NCBI GenBank assembly: GCA_019054805.1
Contig: JAHQIY010000032.1
Location: 124,001-188,000, forward strand
Reading direction: 5' to 3'
Length of the DNA stretch: 64,000 bases
Source of the DNA: Brachionus manjavacas
Lineage: Eukaryota; Rotifera; Eurotatoria; Ploima; Brachionidae
Shown here: positions 45,598 to 57,888 of the stretch, piece by piece
Layout: every line of letters begins with the position of its first letter
Position numbering within the stretch: the stretch's first letter is position 1
Notes under the pieces: model-generated
Database searches by the model: none
Told to the model about the DNA's origin: nothing
What the model saw: only the letters and a program-made list of their open reading frames with translations
Translations under genes and position numbers: made by a program

Positions 45598-45839
45598 AAT
45601 TAATAACACTTTATCAAATCATCAAATTTCTTTTTTATTTTACTGTAATTTATTTGTATTTTTTTCATAAACGCTTGTAATTTTTTTTTTTTGGTACGAA
45701 ACAAAATAAATTTGGAATTAATTAATCAATTTAGGTATTGTTATAATTTTTTTTTATTTTTTGATTAGGTACTAAAATAATTTGTACGCATTTACAAATG
45801 ACTTATTTTTTCAAAACAAAAAATCTATAAAACTGCCTT

Positions 45840-45950
45840 TCTTAATTCTACCAGGCGAGTCGATTTTCTTTAGGATTCTAGATTAGTTCAAAAGCATTTT
45901 CCATGATCTGATTTACGTTTTATTTAGATTTTTTGGTTTATTAGATAAAT
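45840..45950 (-). repeat. Single inverted unit of the 250 bp satellite
   Basis: It contains aggcgagtcgattttcttta and attttccatgatctgattta, the reverse complement of the array core. Confidence 0.65.
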
Positions 45951-45952
45951 AT

Positions 45953-46070
45953 TAGTGTTGGGATCCGTACAAGCGGCCACTTAACCGGCCAAAATTTTTA
46001 GAAACCGTGACCGTGTCCGCATTTGCCGGCCAACTTTTTGGCGAGCGGCCATCTGGCTCGAAGTTAAAAA
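45953..46070 (+). repeat. Possible left end of a hAT element
   Basis: TAGTGTTGGGATCCGT resembles hAT terminal repeats and is followed by several CGGCC/GGCCG-type short motifs (gcggccac, ccggccaa, gccggccaac, gcggccat). The hAT transposase at 48.2 kb has the right orientation. A matching right end was not found before the LTR element at 50.96 kb. Confidence 0.35.
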
Positions 46071-46632
46071 TACTTTTAAAAAGAAAAAAAATTAATAAAA
46101 TTCAAATGAAAATTTAACTTTATTTAAAGACAAAAATCGTGCATCCCGATATTTCAATCAATTTTTTTAATCAAAAGAATTATTATAAAAAAAGGAATTC
46201 ATGCATTTATATTATTTTAAATGAAACATTGTAAATAAAAATTTTTTTTAATTCAATTTTTAAAATTAAAAATTAAGTTAATATTCTTTTGAATTTTATT
46301 AATTTTTTTAGAGAAATTAAAAATTATTAAGGAGAAAGCAACGACCAAATACCAATAACGACCAACACGCACTTAGTATCAACTGGGCCATGCAACCAAT
46401 AACTTTTTTTTTTTAATTTTTTTTATATTTAATTTTTTATTTTTTAAAAAGATATCATCTAACACCATCAAACAAACACCAACTACAATCAACAACCAAC
46501 AACTCCTACCACAAACTACTTACAACAACTCCAAACAATCAACAATATTTTTTTAAATAAAATTTTTACTTTTTTTTCTTTTTTTTTGAATAAAAATTAT
46601 TTGAGTATAATTTTTTCACCTTGATTTTTAAA

Positions 46633-46704
46633 GATTTCCGAGGGGATCGAACCTTCCTCTTTTGGATTAGATGATTATCACGGTTACCATTGCGCTATGG
46701 CTTC
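46633..46704 (-). tRNA. tRNA-like sequence, probably a pseudogene
   Basis: Minus strand, 72 nt. It has a good A box (TAGCGCAATGG) and B box (GGTTCGATCCC) at tRNA spacing. The T arm pairs in four of five positions. The anticodon arm is weak (the best fit gives CAT) and the two sides of the acceptor stem do not pair. It could be a decayed tRNA or the head of a tRNA-derived SINE. Confidence 0.35.
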
Positions 46705-46984
46705 TTACAATAACCTACTGTTTTATTATTAAATTTAATTAATTAAATTGATAAAAAAACATTTTTAAACATAATTTTGTATTTGAAAAATGATACAGCT
46801 AAATTGAAGTTTTAAATATCAATCTACAATTTTTAATGTAATTATTAAATCTTAGGAGTGTTCAATTTAAATATATATAACCTTTAATAAAAAAAGAAAA
46901 AAGGGTGAAATAAGTTTCTAAAATCATGAACTGGTGTCTTTTAAAAACGTCATTTTTTTCTAATGGCTAGCAGAACTTTACGAC

Positions 46985-47505
46985 TTTTGCCTTTCTTTTA
47001 AGAGTCAGAGGGGTTGGTTTGGATACCACTCGCCCGGGTCGAAGCTGTCTTTCCGATTAGACCCTTACTAATTGAGTCAGTGAGGCTATGTTGTCATGGA
47101 GACGGATAGCTAATGATGCTGGGGGTGACCTCTGCCATTTTTTCACAGTGTATTTCATCGTTAGTATGAATACAATAGCTGTGGTTGCCATAAAAGATTA
47201 GGTAAAGTTTTCTTTAAACGTTTGCGCTAAAAAAGGGTTCCCGTGGGACGGAATACCTTTATAAATAAATTTAAGCTGCGGGATGCCCATTTTTTCTAAC
47301 TAGATCTCTGTATTCTTATAATGTCCTATGTATCGGATAGCATGAAACAAAGTAAATAGATTTTAAAAATGAGATCGGGCATCGGGATGAGCGCAGTATG
47401 GAAAGAATTTTTTAAAGGATTTGAATGGAATTGAATGGAATGGATGACTGGATTTGAAATGGATAGAATTATGGTTGGATATTGGATTGGACATTCGGAC
47501 ATCAA
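46985..47505. other. GC-richer island and simple repeat inside the hAT region
   Basis: 46,985-47,290 is clearly less AT-rich than its surroundings (ggataccactcgcccgggtc, gatgctgggggtgacctctg) but shows no long open frame and no structure I recognise. It is followed at 47,395-47,505 by a degenerate GGAAT/TGGAT-type simple repeat. Confidence 0.4.
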
Positions 47506-48251
47506 TCAAATGATCAATCATTTTTACCATTTTTTTCGTATTCCTCTTATTAAGTAGGCTTAAGTTTTGTTAAGAAGTTGAATTTTAATTTATATAAAAA
47601 AGCTTTAACATTATATACTTAATACGCGCAGTCCGGTACCTGTTAGGATATTCTGGCCGTAGAATGGACTATATTTTTCATTTTCTATAGTCACGCAAGC
47701 TTTCACATTTTTGTAATCTTTTTTTAAGGTATCGTTCATTACAAAAAATTTATTCTTAATCGTATCGAACATCAATCAAACAAGCAATCAACCGGTTATT
47801 CAACTTTTTATTTTAACATTTAATATGTCACAATTTTATCTAAATTTTTAAATATAAAAAATTCTAGATGAAATTGTACTTGATTATCATTTTAATCAAA
47901 TTTAACGTTATTTTTTGTAATATAATATTTAATTGAATTTTATTTACTTTAATAAAAAACTATTTAATATTTTGTTAATATTTTACTTGTTTATGTTTAT
48001 AAATACTTCATTTATTAATTTATAGTCAAATTTATTTAAAAATAAACTTGTAAGTTACTCTAATTTTCTTTTGTATTTATTAGATGCTATTTTTAGTTCA
48101 CTTTAAAAATACCTAAACTAGGCCGTAATTTGCCTAATATTTTATTTATGACTCAAAACTTTTTATATATTCTTTAAATATTTGATAAATACTACAATAA
48201 AATATTTTTTTTAGAAATGTTTCACTTTCCTAACAAAAAAAATAAACGAAA
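47506..48251. other. AT-rich spacer
   Basis: No feature recognised. It is probably the 5' non-coding part of the hAT element. Confidence 0.35.
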
Positions 48252-50386
48252 ATGTCAGCTCAGAAGCTTCCCATATCAGAATCATTCTCTTCAATTCATA
48301 TTCAAAAGAAACAAAGAACGGAAAATTCGGAGCCAGGTACTAGTGGACTATTAGATAATTATGAGCACCCGAGCTTATTTGTTGAGCAAATTCATAATTT
48401 GTCTTTTCACGAAAGTATCACTTCAGATACAGAAACTCCAGGCTTATCCGAATATGAAAATGATGAAGAATCCAGTCGTAGAAAAAACATCGAAATGCTG
48501 GGAGTTTTTTCAAGTTAAAAAGTTAAAAAAAAACTTCATTGGCACTTCTAACAAAAGTGGCAAATTATTACCTAACCGAATTGTCAAATGCATGGTTAAT
48601 ACAAATAATGAAGTTTGTAATTTTCAGATTCTTCATAACGACAATTCAACTTCCAAAATGTTTCGACATTTGGAACAAAAACATGATATCAAATTGAATA
48701 ACAAATTTGGAACTGATGAAAGAGAAAAAGATCCGTTTTATTTACTCTTGATGTTTATCATTACTGCAAGCCTTTCTTTTCGGTGTTTTGAGAATAAATT
48801 TTTCAAGCTATTCTGTCTTTTTTTAAATCCGAATTTTGAACTGCCTATACGAAAGTACCTCTCCGAATTTGCAAGCGTTTATTAGAAAAAGAAAAAAAAT
48901 CGACTATATCAAAACTAGGTGAAATAAAAAGTGTGAGCCTGACAACCGACTGCTGGACATCTGTTCAAAACTTCTCATATATAAGTTTTAACAGCTCATT
49001 TTTTTGACGATAAACTTAACTTAAAGTCTATGCTTTTGGCTGTTCGACATATTTTAGGTGGTCATACAGCAAGGAATCTCTCCGACAACATCACTTGTAT
49101 TCTCGATGAATTTTCAATTTTTCGAAAAACCAAATTTATTTCAACTCACAATGTGAGTACCATGCTTCAAATGTCAAAAAATCTAGGTTTGGAAAGGATT
49201 CCATGTATTGCTCATTTATTAAATTTGATTGTTTCCAATTGCTTGAAAGCGATAAAACAAACAATAAAACGAAATGAAGATAATTGTCCATCTGAAAACC
49301 CGTTTATGACAACACAGGAAATAGAAGCAACTGATAAGCAAAATCTTGATTATTCTGCTCGTCAAAAAAAAAATGAAAATATTTATAGTTTTCTATATTC
49401 AGTCAAGCATTAGAGAAATGTAGCTCAATCGCTTCATATTATAATCATTCAACAATGATGAAAGAAGAATTGATGAAAAAACAAAGTGAAATAAGTGAAA
49501 ATTAACTTCCAATTGTCCAACAAGTAGTTACAAGATGGAATAGTACATTTCTAATGGTTGAAAATTTTATCAAGAATAAAGAATCGCTGAATCCAATTTT
49601 ATCCAAAGTTCAAAAACAAAAAAATCTGCAGCTAAAATCCAATGAAGTTGAAATTCTCGAAGATGCGTTGTTGGTCTTACAAACCCTCTTTAATATTACC
49701 GAAGATATTTCTTCCGAATATTCTGCAACTTCAAGTCTTATTATACCAGCATTCACAACGTTAATTAAGGCTTGTAAAATTAATGTTGATGACAAACATT
49801 TTTCAGTGGGATTCAAACAATTAATAAGAATATACATAGATTTCTAAACTAAGAAATATGGAATTTTAGAAAACAAGGACCTAGTCCTTGCAGCATTCTT
49901 GAACCCACGATACAAAAAATTTTCAAGTTCAACAGAAACGCAAAGAAATGAATTTATTGAAAAGGGTCAAAGGCAAATCAGAGATGAATTTCAGATTTCA
50001 GAGATGTAATCAAATTGAGTTCCACAAATAAAAAACATTCAAATCTTGAAAACAAATCTAAACCAAGAAAAGGAGTTCAAATGAGTGATTCATCTGATGA
50101 TGAAAATGAAATTAACTGGAGATCAGTAGAGAAAGAAATCACTATTTATAAATTAGAGCCGAAAACAAATAAACTGACCGAATTTTGGAACTATAACAAA
50201 AACAAATATCCAATATTATTCGAATATTTCAAAACAATAGCATCAGCTCAAGCTACAACCACGCCTTCAGAAAGAATATTTTCCAGAACTAGTTATCAAA
50301 TATTGGACAGAAGAAAAAATAATGTTTCTTTATGTAAATTATTAGAAAATCTAATAATAATTGTTTTAAAATTTAATTATTTTTAA
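48252..50386 (+). pseudogene. hAT-family transposase with BED zinc finger
   Basis: An acidic start (MSAQKLPISESFS) is followed, after a frameshift, by a BED finger (SKCWEFFQVKKLKKN ... MFRHLEQKH). Then come TTDCWTSVQNFSYIS, AVRHILGGHTARNLSD, GLERIPCIAHLLNL, VVTRWNSTFLMVE, LAAFLNPRYKKF and a C-terminal dimerisation region (LTEFWNYNKNKYPILFEYFK ... TTTPSERIFSRT). The domain order is complete. At least four frameshifts and several stops (for example 49,503 and 49,845) inactivate it. It is better preserved than the related copy at 17.8-19.2 kb. Confidence 0.9.
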
Positions 50387-50439
50387 TAATTAAAAATATT
50401 ATTAAATGTAAACTTAAAATAAAACAGATTTATTTTTCT

Positions 50440-50955
50440 TTAATTAAAAAAAATGAAAATAATCCTTGTGAAAAAGAAAAGAGTTGAGTTTAAATTTTTT
50501 AATTTTTCTTGCAAATCAAAATATTCTTTGCAAGATTCCTGAACTTCGCGGCTCTCCTCATTTACGACCACATTCAGACTGTTATACAGTCTTTTTTCCG
50601 GTAAAATTATTTCTTTTTTTTTCATTTCTTCGTACTTTTCAATAAAAGAATTCTAAAAAAAATTGCTGAAGCGTTTTCCCATGTGCTAATTTAGAAAGGA
50701 TTATAGTTATTGTTAAAAAATTCAAATGGAAAATAACTTACTCAGAGAAATGTGCACCATTTGCATGTTTCCAGCGTAGTTTTAGCTGGTTTTTTCCATC
50801 TTTTACCTCGTTAGCAGCGTCTTGGATCACTGAATCCGTTTGGATGGTGAATTGCTCGTCAAGTTAATCTTTTTGTTTAATTATTGTTTTTTCGTGTTTC
50901 TTTTTTTCTAGTGAAGAGATTAAAAAATTTGAATTAATAAAAAATACAGCTTGCC
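50440..50955 (-). CDS. Exons of an unidentified gene beside the LTR
   Basis: Minus strand: an acceptor-like CTTCACTAG, then (after a TAA) DEQFTIQTDSVIQDAANEVK and LKLRWKHANGAHFS at a GTAAGT donor. A short intron ends in TAAATTAG. Next come DTWENASAIFF and, in another exon, MKKKEIILPEKRLYNSLNVV with a helical end. The sequence is readable and spliced but not recognised. The LTR starts immediately upstream, so the element either inserted in this gene or truncated it. Confidence 0.35.
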
Positions 50956-50956
50956 C

Positions 50957-51399
50957 TGTACAGCTTACCAATTCGCTGTCGTCATCTAATCTCTTGAATA
51001 CATTCTCAAAAGACCCATTTTGTGTCTTTATTAAGTGTACGAGCTCTTGTACACTAAGTTTTTCATGGAAATCTTTTGAAATGGGTACCATAAAAAATAT
51101 CATCTTTTTATCGCTGCTACCAATTGTAACCGGTTTATAATAAACAATGTTTAATCCTTTAAAAGCTTTATTTAAGTTATTGAACGTTCTGAAGTTCTAA
51201 GAATGGAATTCTTATTTATACCTATATGCTCGTGTCAAGAACACGAGCTTATAATTAAATCAAGATGTAAGCTAAGTGCTTAATGTAACTGTCAGCATTT
51301 CGAAGCGTCTAACTTCTGAGATACGTGACAATTATAATTCTTTCTTATCTTTGTGCATCAATTGACAAACTGATGAATAAGTGATTGTTCAGGGTAACA
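50957..51399 (-). repeat. 3' LTR, element 2
   Basis: It begins TGTTACCC and ends TGTACA on the minus strand. It contains a short hairpin (gctcgtgt / acacgagc, near 51,225-51,248). It differs from the 5' LTR at five positions. Confidence 0.95.
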
Positions 51400-51402
51400 T
51401 AT

Positions 51403-51416
51403 CCCCCCCTTTAAGA
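51403..51416 (-). other. Polypurine tract, element 2
   Basis: On the minus strand it reads CTTAAAGGGGGGG, four bases before the LTR start. Confidence 0.85.
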
Positions 51417-51642
51417 TTGCATCGTCCTCGATGAACTCAATTTTTAGAACTTCAGATTAAAATTAAAAATTAAAATTGAAAATTAAATAATTGAATGGAT
51501 AAAATATTAAAAAAAATATAATTAATTTTATCTCTATAATGAATATCTTAGATTAATCTCAAACATTTGGTCATGAATACTATCCTCTTGGGCTTCTTGT
51601 TCTCTAATAAGTCTTTTAAGTTCTTTGTATCCATTGTTTTTT

Positions 51643-51855
51643 TTATAAAACTTCCGCATCGTTAACCATTATATTTGATAGATTAATTTGTGATTTTATA
51701 TTATCTATTGAAAGGTTTGGATATTTTTGTCTTAAAAGGATTACTTTTTGATTAAACGTTAGTTTTTTCCACTCAACAAATATCCTTTTGTTTTCTTCTT
51801 TTGATGCGAACTCTTGCAGATTTATAATTTTCTTAATTGACTCAAAATGTTCCAT
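51643..51855 (-). CDS. Small ORF between env and 3' LTR of element 2
   Basis: Seventy codons from an ATG (MEHFESIKKIINLQEF), intact, with a Lys/Glu/Ile-rich helical composition and a segment WKKLTFNQKVILLRQKYPNL. It lies where complex retroviruses and some errantivirus-like elements place extra genes. No counterpart is seen in element 1 and no domain is recognised. It could be chance, but it is the only undamaged reading frame of this size in that interval. Confidence 0.4.
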   Translation of the reverse strand: MEHFESIKKIINLQEFASKEENKRIFVEWKKLTFNQKVILLRQKYPNLSIDNIKSQINLSNIMVNDAEVL

Positions 51856-52025
51856 TTTGTACTATGAAATATAATTTTTTTTTTTCTTTTTTTTTTTTTT
51901 TACACATTTTATATACAAAAATATAATTGTTTCAATATTTATTGAATCAGCACATCTGCTGTATTTGTCTCCTTGCTACTTCGCTTGTTTTAGTTATCAT
52001 CCAATCGATGATTAATTATGCATTT

Positions 52026-53560
52026 TTATAGGCGAGAGTTGCATTTTATCATAAAATAGATAAAAATTAAACTCATGAATGCTGAGACTGTAATTATTAT
52101 AATTCTCAGGAGTCCTGATTTTTCTATTAAACGATAAATTTTTGTTATCACCTCGTTTATATTATGCAAGAAATTTGTATTAAAATCTGAACTGTATATT
52201 AGAATGTTAATTTTATTTTTAGAAAAATAAAAATTCTTTTCGTAGTCTATTAAGTTAAACGTATTGATCGAAGAATCGTGTCCAAAAGTCAACTTGTCCA
52301 ATTCACTGTCTAATGAATTAATCGTAAAAGAATTGACTGAATTTATAATGGGAACATTTATTTTATCAATAATTGCTATTTTCGCACCAATTTTTCTTAT
52401 CAAATTCCTTTTATTATTACAGTTGAACGTATTATCTTTCCTTATAATGTTATTTTTTGTAAGATAACCTTTTACAACCTTATCGTTCAAACTGTATTCT
52501 ATCTGCGGATCTAATGAACAATCCGAATAGCTATTAAGATAAAGTGATTTTATTTTTGAGCAATTGGGGGCAAAAATAATTCCATCTCTTGTATATAGGA
52601 CTAATGAACCTGAGCCTGTATAGAGAATGTTAAATATGTCCTCGTGTTCACGAAAAGCTCTAATAGTTGAAAGTTTATAATTGCATATTTCCTCCTTGAT
52701 TTTATCAATCATAGTAAACGTTTTTAGTTCAATGCTGTCTGAATCCGCTAAATGCAAATCGTGGACCGCATTTTCACTTTCTTTTATCAATGCAAGATTA
52801 CTCTTATTATATGTTAAGAAAAGCCCTTCGCTCGTTTCATACATACTCAAATTACATTTATTTAATATTTTAGTTACTTTAAACATTTGATTTCCATTTG
52901 GGTTGCTAAATATATTATCTTACGGTAAATTAAGTTTTAACGAAGAGAATAATCTATACGGACAAGAGTTAACTATTTCCTTATTCCATATAAGTATTGT
53001 ATCTCCAAGGTTGCATTCTAAGTTGTCTGCATTACAGATTTCATTGAATATTTTATATTTATATCTTATTTTAGTCTTTTGAAGTCTACAGTAATATCCA
53101 GTAGTTAGAACTGTACTAAGCCATTTGAAGTTTTCAATTGGGTTTTCGTCAAACTCACAATTTCCATCTTTACAAAACATTAAAAAACCATTTCATGTTT
53201 TTGATCGTGCCATTATTTCACATTCCAATTTACTTTGTTTTTGTATCTCCAGTCTTCTTTTACTGCTTCTAGCTCCGAAAAAGTTAGTAAAGGTGCTTAC
53301 TTTTATAAATTTTTTACTGCATTCATAACCATGACCATCAATTGCTAAATTTTGCTTTATCAATATTTCCGTATACTTAAAATTTGAATTTTTAAGTCTC
53401 TGATTTTGAGTGTTTTATGGCGCAATCCTCTCCAAAGTTTAAAACCGGAGTGTTTGCCACATTATCGTAGTTTGGTGTATCACACTCATAAAAATTATTA
53501 TCCAGTCTTAATGATACGATAGGAAATATAAGCATGCTGGCTATTAATGTTAAAATATTT
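52026..53560 (-). pseudogene. Env-like glycoprotein gene of element 2, with stops
   Basis: It begins with a hydrophobic signal-like segment near 53,545 that continues in frame from the end of pol. A Cys-containing ectodomain follows, interrupted by TGA (about 53,197) and TAA (52,919) and by frame changes in its first part. The last 286 codons are open. They end with one membrane helix (about 52,110-52,050) and a very short tail. The plan matches the env-like gene of element 1 (signal, ectodomain, C-terminal anchor), while the sequence differs. This copy is broken. Confidence 0.65.
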
Positions 53561-54884
53561 ATAAAAGTCGGAGTGTTATAAACTATTTTTCTTGGTCTTC
53601 CTCTTTTTCTTTTCTCAGTGTTAAATTCATTTTTTTTAGATTTCTAATAATTTTCTATCAGTTTGGGATCCAGAAAACTGCCAATTGGTTCCCATGAATT
53701 ATGTTTGGCCTCGAAATTTTTCCATTCTACAAGGAATTAATATTTTTTATTTTTATCCATTTTATGGTCTAAAATTTTTTCGACTTCAAATACAACATTT
53801 TTAGTTTCCCCGTTGTTTTTGACGTTGTCTTTTTTTAATCGCTGCCGTGGAAATGTATCTGTTAATACATTTTTTAATGCATCTTCCACAATATAATTGT
53901 CATTTTTCGTCAGACCTATTACAGTAAACGGACCATGGTATTTAGGGTGAAGCTTATTTTGTATGCCTGGTATACTAATCCATACCTTAGTTCCTATTGG
54001 AATTTTTTCCTCAGTAATTGGTCTTATTTTGTTTTGTTCTTTAACTTGCTTCTTCTTGATTTTTTCGATGTTACGAAGTGCTTCTGGATAAGTTTTTTCC
54101 ATCAAAAATTTTATCTCCAAGACTCGTTCATCCAGTGCGTTGTGTTTAATCTCTGAATCAACAGAAGACCAGTTCCTAAATCCGTTCATTTTTCTTCCGA
54201 ACATTAAATCGAATGGAGAGAATAATGTTGATGTATGGACTCTAGTTCTATATGCTAGCAACACATACGGTATTCATTTTGGCCAGTCTTCAGTAATCTG
54301 TTCACAATGTCGCCTTAAACATTTAACGAATTCTCCATTAAATCTCTCAACCTGACCGTTTGTCCTAGGATGGTATGCTGATGTAACAACATGCTCAGCG
54401 CCGATTCTTTTAATAAGATTGTCTACGATAGCGTTGTTAAACTCTGTCCCCTGATCTGAAATAATTACCTTAAATAATATCTGAAACAATAGGAGGACCA
54501 AACAAGCATATAAATTTCCATAGGTGATCAGCGATTTCAATAGCTGTTTTACTTTTAAAAGGTTCTACGTATGGATATGTTATTCGCTTATTACCAAGAC
54601 TCCGAGAAATCCTTCTTCAGTTAACGGTAGGCCGAACACAAGATCAATAGCTATTCTATCGAAAATACCTTTAATATTTAGTGTTTTGGCCGGATGCTCT
54701 TTTAAAGCTATCAGATTATTACGTTTGCAAATATCACATGCCAAAATATATTGTTCGACGTCTTTGTCAATATTTTTTCAATAATATTCTTCCCTTATCC
54801 TTTTAACTGTTGTTTCTTTTTGAAAGTGTCCTAACACATGAGATTTCTCAATAATTTTTGTTCTTAAATCTGGTTTCGGAACAA
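53561..54884 (-). pseudogene. Integrase, chromodomain and AT-hook tail of element 2
   Basis: Minus-strand order: a zinc-binding pair (CDICKRN); IAIDLVFGLP with the first Asp; VIISDQGTEF and RTNGQVERFN with D,D(35)E spacing; a GPF segment (HPKYHGPFTV); a chromodomain (LVEWKNFEAKHNSWEP); and, after a stop, KRKRGRPRK, a canonical AT-hook. Breaks include a frame change near 54,530, one near 54,265 and TAA after the chromodomain. A chromodomain followed by an AT-hook would give two ways to engage chromatin. The AT-hook is in frame with the env signal segment. Confidence 0.85.
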
Positions 54885-56520
54885 TCAGTGCACACCCTTT
54901 TTGTCAAAGTAAAATATTAAATCTTCCTTTAGATCATACATATATCGTGAAGCCTGACTCTCTCTTTTTACTTGCTTTGTTGACAATCCCGGGGAGTGTT
55001 TGCCATTCTTAAGAAAATTTAAAAGTGGTTCATTTATGAAAACGTCAAGAATTTTTCTTGAGTCTTCATCACACAAAATTGTATTCTTCTCATATAAGGT
55101 TTTGCATGATAGTACTGGTCTACAAATAGCATCAGCATTCCCATGTTTAGCTCCTTTTCTATATATAATATTAAAGTCGTATGTTTGTAAGAAAATAGAC
55201 CATCTAGCTAGTCTCCCACTTGTTTCTTTAATAGGCATTAACCATTTTAAGGCAATATGATCAGTAACGACGTCAAATTTTTGTCCTTACAGAAATGTAT
55301 GATTATTCTTGATTCCCCACACGAGAACCAAACATTCGCGTTCTGTAACGCTATAATTTTTCTCAGCTCCTTTAAGGAGTTTTGAAGAATATGAACACAC
55401 ATACTCTTTACCACTGTCATCCATTTGAGACAGGATAGCTCCCATAGCATATCCTGATATACTGTGTACAAAATAAATTTCTTCTTGAAATCAGGTTGTC
55501 TTAGCATTGGTTCAGATGTAAGAGTTTCTTTAAGCGTTTTAAAGGCTTTTTCCTGTTCAACTTCCCATTTGAATTTAACATTTTTTTTAAGCAATACATA
55601 TAAAGGTTGTGAAATTTTAGCGTAGTCCTTTATAAAAACTCTATAGTAATTTGGTGCTCCTAAAAACTCTTGAACTTGTTTAAGATTTTGAGGGCGTTTT
55701 CTTTCTATAATTGTTTGAGTTTTAGACGGATCCATCTCAATTGAAGATAGTGTAACCACATATCCAAGGACTTTGATTTTTCTTGCAAACCAGTGACATT
55801 TGTTTGGCTTAATTTTTATTTCATTATCCCGTAATGCTTTTCCAACCAATTTAATATGCTCCTAGTGTTCTACAATATTTTTTGAATGGACAATGATATC
55901 GTCTAAATAAACCTCACAGAATGACATATTTCCAAATATGCGAAACATCATTCTACTAAATTGGGCGGAAGCTTTTTTTAACCAAAAAGAAATCTTTTAA
56001 ATTGATAATGTCCATCGGGTGTAGAAAATGCTGTTTTTTCTTTAGAGTCAGGGTGCATTTCTACTTGCCAGTAGCCCGATATTAAGTCTAAAATTGAAAA
56101 ATAAGTTGAACCATTCAGCCTTGATAGAATGTCATCGATTCTTGGTAATGGTCAAGATTATGTGATTGTTTTTTGATTTAGCTTTCTATAGTCTACACAA
56201 AAGCGTTTACTTCCATCTTTTTTAGGTATTAACACCACAGGTTAAGACCATGGTGATGTTGAAATTTCAATAATATCGTTTTCAAGCATTGTCTTTATCC
56301 CTTCCTGTAATATCTCTCTTTCCTTTAGGGATTTTCTATAAAGTCTTTGAAATATTGGGACTTCGTCTGTTGTTCTAATTACGTGTTTATCGACCTTTCT
56401 CTTTATTATATCTTTTATGCTCATTGCGAATCTATCTTTTATATAGTCTAAAGATTCTTTGAAGTATTGATATTCACTGGCATCTAGATTATCTATCGGT
56501 TTTAATTCTATTTTTCCAGT
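54885..56520 (-). pseudogene. Reverse transcriptase and RNase H of element 2
   Basis: RT is read from TTDEVPIFQRLYRKS through PKKDGSKRFCVDYRKL and LDLISGYWQVEMHP to VYLDDIIVHS, with the catalytic YLDD. RNase H follows after a frameshift near 55,490, with TERECLVLVWG, TDHIALKWL and GNADAI. Stops include TAA at PWS (about 56,243) and several near 55,940-56,150. All expected motifs are in order, so the family is certain and the copy inactive. Confidence 0.9.
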
Positions 56521-57183
56521 TACTGACTCTAAAGGCCAATTTTCGTTAAAATTGTTTATATCTTCTGAAAAACAATCGTCAGGGTAATTTTCATCTGTCA
56601 AGTTTTCAGTTATCACTTTGTTGCAGTATTCTTTTTCTGAAACTTCACTAGGAAACACTACGTCACTAGGAAACTTTAAGCTTCTTTCACTTGGGTTAAG
56701 ACTAGCTCCTGTACGCATAAACCAATCAAGACCTAGCAGCCCATCACTGTCTTCATGATCAATTACTAAGAATTTGATTTCTTATACATGACCTTCGATA
56801 TTTAATTTTAATGCTTCTGTTTTACCATTTACTTTAACAATATTATTATCAGCCGTTTTAATTCTAATATCTGACTCCTTTACGGTTATTTTATTTCTTT
56901 CCACAAATTTTCTGCTTAATATTGAAGTTGTACATCCGCTATCAAGTGCCATAGTTAGTGTGATACTATCTATAGTTGCTGATATATATAAAAGGTTCCC
57001 AATTTTCTTTCCGATTGTCTGAATCATTGTAAATTTTGATACATATTCCTTTCCATTTATGGATGGTTTCATAAAAGAATCCTTATGATTAAAATTTTTT
57101 TTGTCTTGAATAGTTGATAACCGTGGGTTTGCTAAAATTGCTCTATCCTTCTGTAAAAACTCGTGCATGCCGGATTGCAACAT
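56521..57183 (-). pseudogene. Aspartic protease and linker of element 2
   Basis: The active site is MALDSGCTTSIL, with the canonical Asp-Ser-Gly. The second hydrophobic block (GLLGLDWF) follows after an in-frame TAA near 56,780. I see no CCHC zinc knuckle upstream, unlike element 1. Confidence 0.85.
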
Positions 57184-57279
57184 TTAGCGTTTCTACATTT
57201 TTACTCTCTAACTCGGCCCTAACTCTTGGTTCAAGGGCTTCAAGAAAGAAAGAACCAGACTAATTCGAACTCATCTATC

Positions 57280-57888
57280 TTATCTATTTTGTTTGCAAGT
57301 CTGAAATTTCATTATGTTGTCCTCAAAATTTGACGTTAATTTAATACTTTTTAGTTCAGATCTTAGCCCTCTCTGAACATCAGCTGGTTTCTGTGTTGCT
57401 AATAATTTATTTTTAAATTTTTCCCACGTAACTGATTCATCTCTTTTTTGCATGTTTCTAAGCATTTGTAAGGCGTTTCCTCTTAGGAGTTTTGTAACGC
57501 AATCTATTAGCCTACTTCTAATAATTCCTTGGGTCCTAGCCTCAGTTTCTACTAGGTATATCCATTCATCTACTTTATCTCTATCGTTTCCATATAATTT
57601 TGGTATATCGTCGACTTTTAAATTAATGATTCGTGTTTCCCTAAGTCCGAATCCTACGTTTTCTTGTAATACATCCTCATGTATTAAAGTTTTTGATGAA
57701 GTGGCTATTTCTTTAAGGGTGCTTTTTGCTCCTTCCTCACTTAGTTTTAATTGATTTATATTCCTAAAACTATCTTCTTCTATTTTCATCTTTTTGATAC
57801 TAGCCAAAAGTAGTATCAAAAAGCAACGTTGCTTACTTGAAAAGTAGCTCAATAAGCAACTTCTTAGGTTTTCCTGAATTTTGAACAT
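57280..57888 (-). pseudogene. Gag of element 2
   Basis: The main open frame carries a capsid-like region (YGNDRDKVDEWIYLVETEAR; LRGNALQMLRNM; WEKFKNKLLATQKPADVQRG). It ends in a stop at 57,280, with a frame change before the protease. Its upstream part is reached from the LTR-encoded start by one shift of frame near 57,840. Confidence 0.8.

Noticed and set aside
46633-46704. A functional initiator or elongator Met tRNA
   Set aside because: The best anticodon reading is CAT, but the acceptor stem does not pair and the anticodon stem has mismatches.
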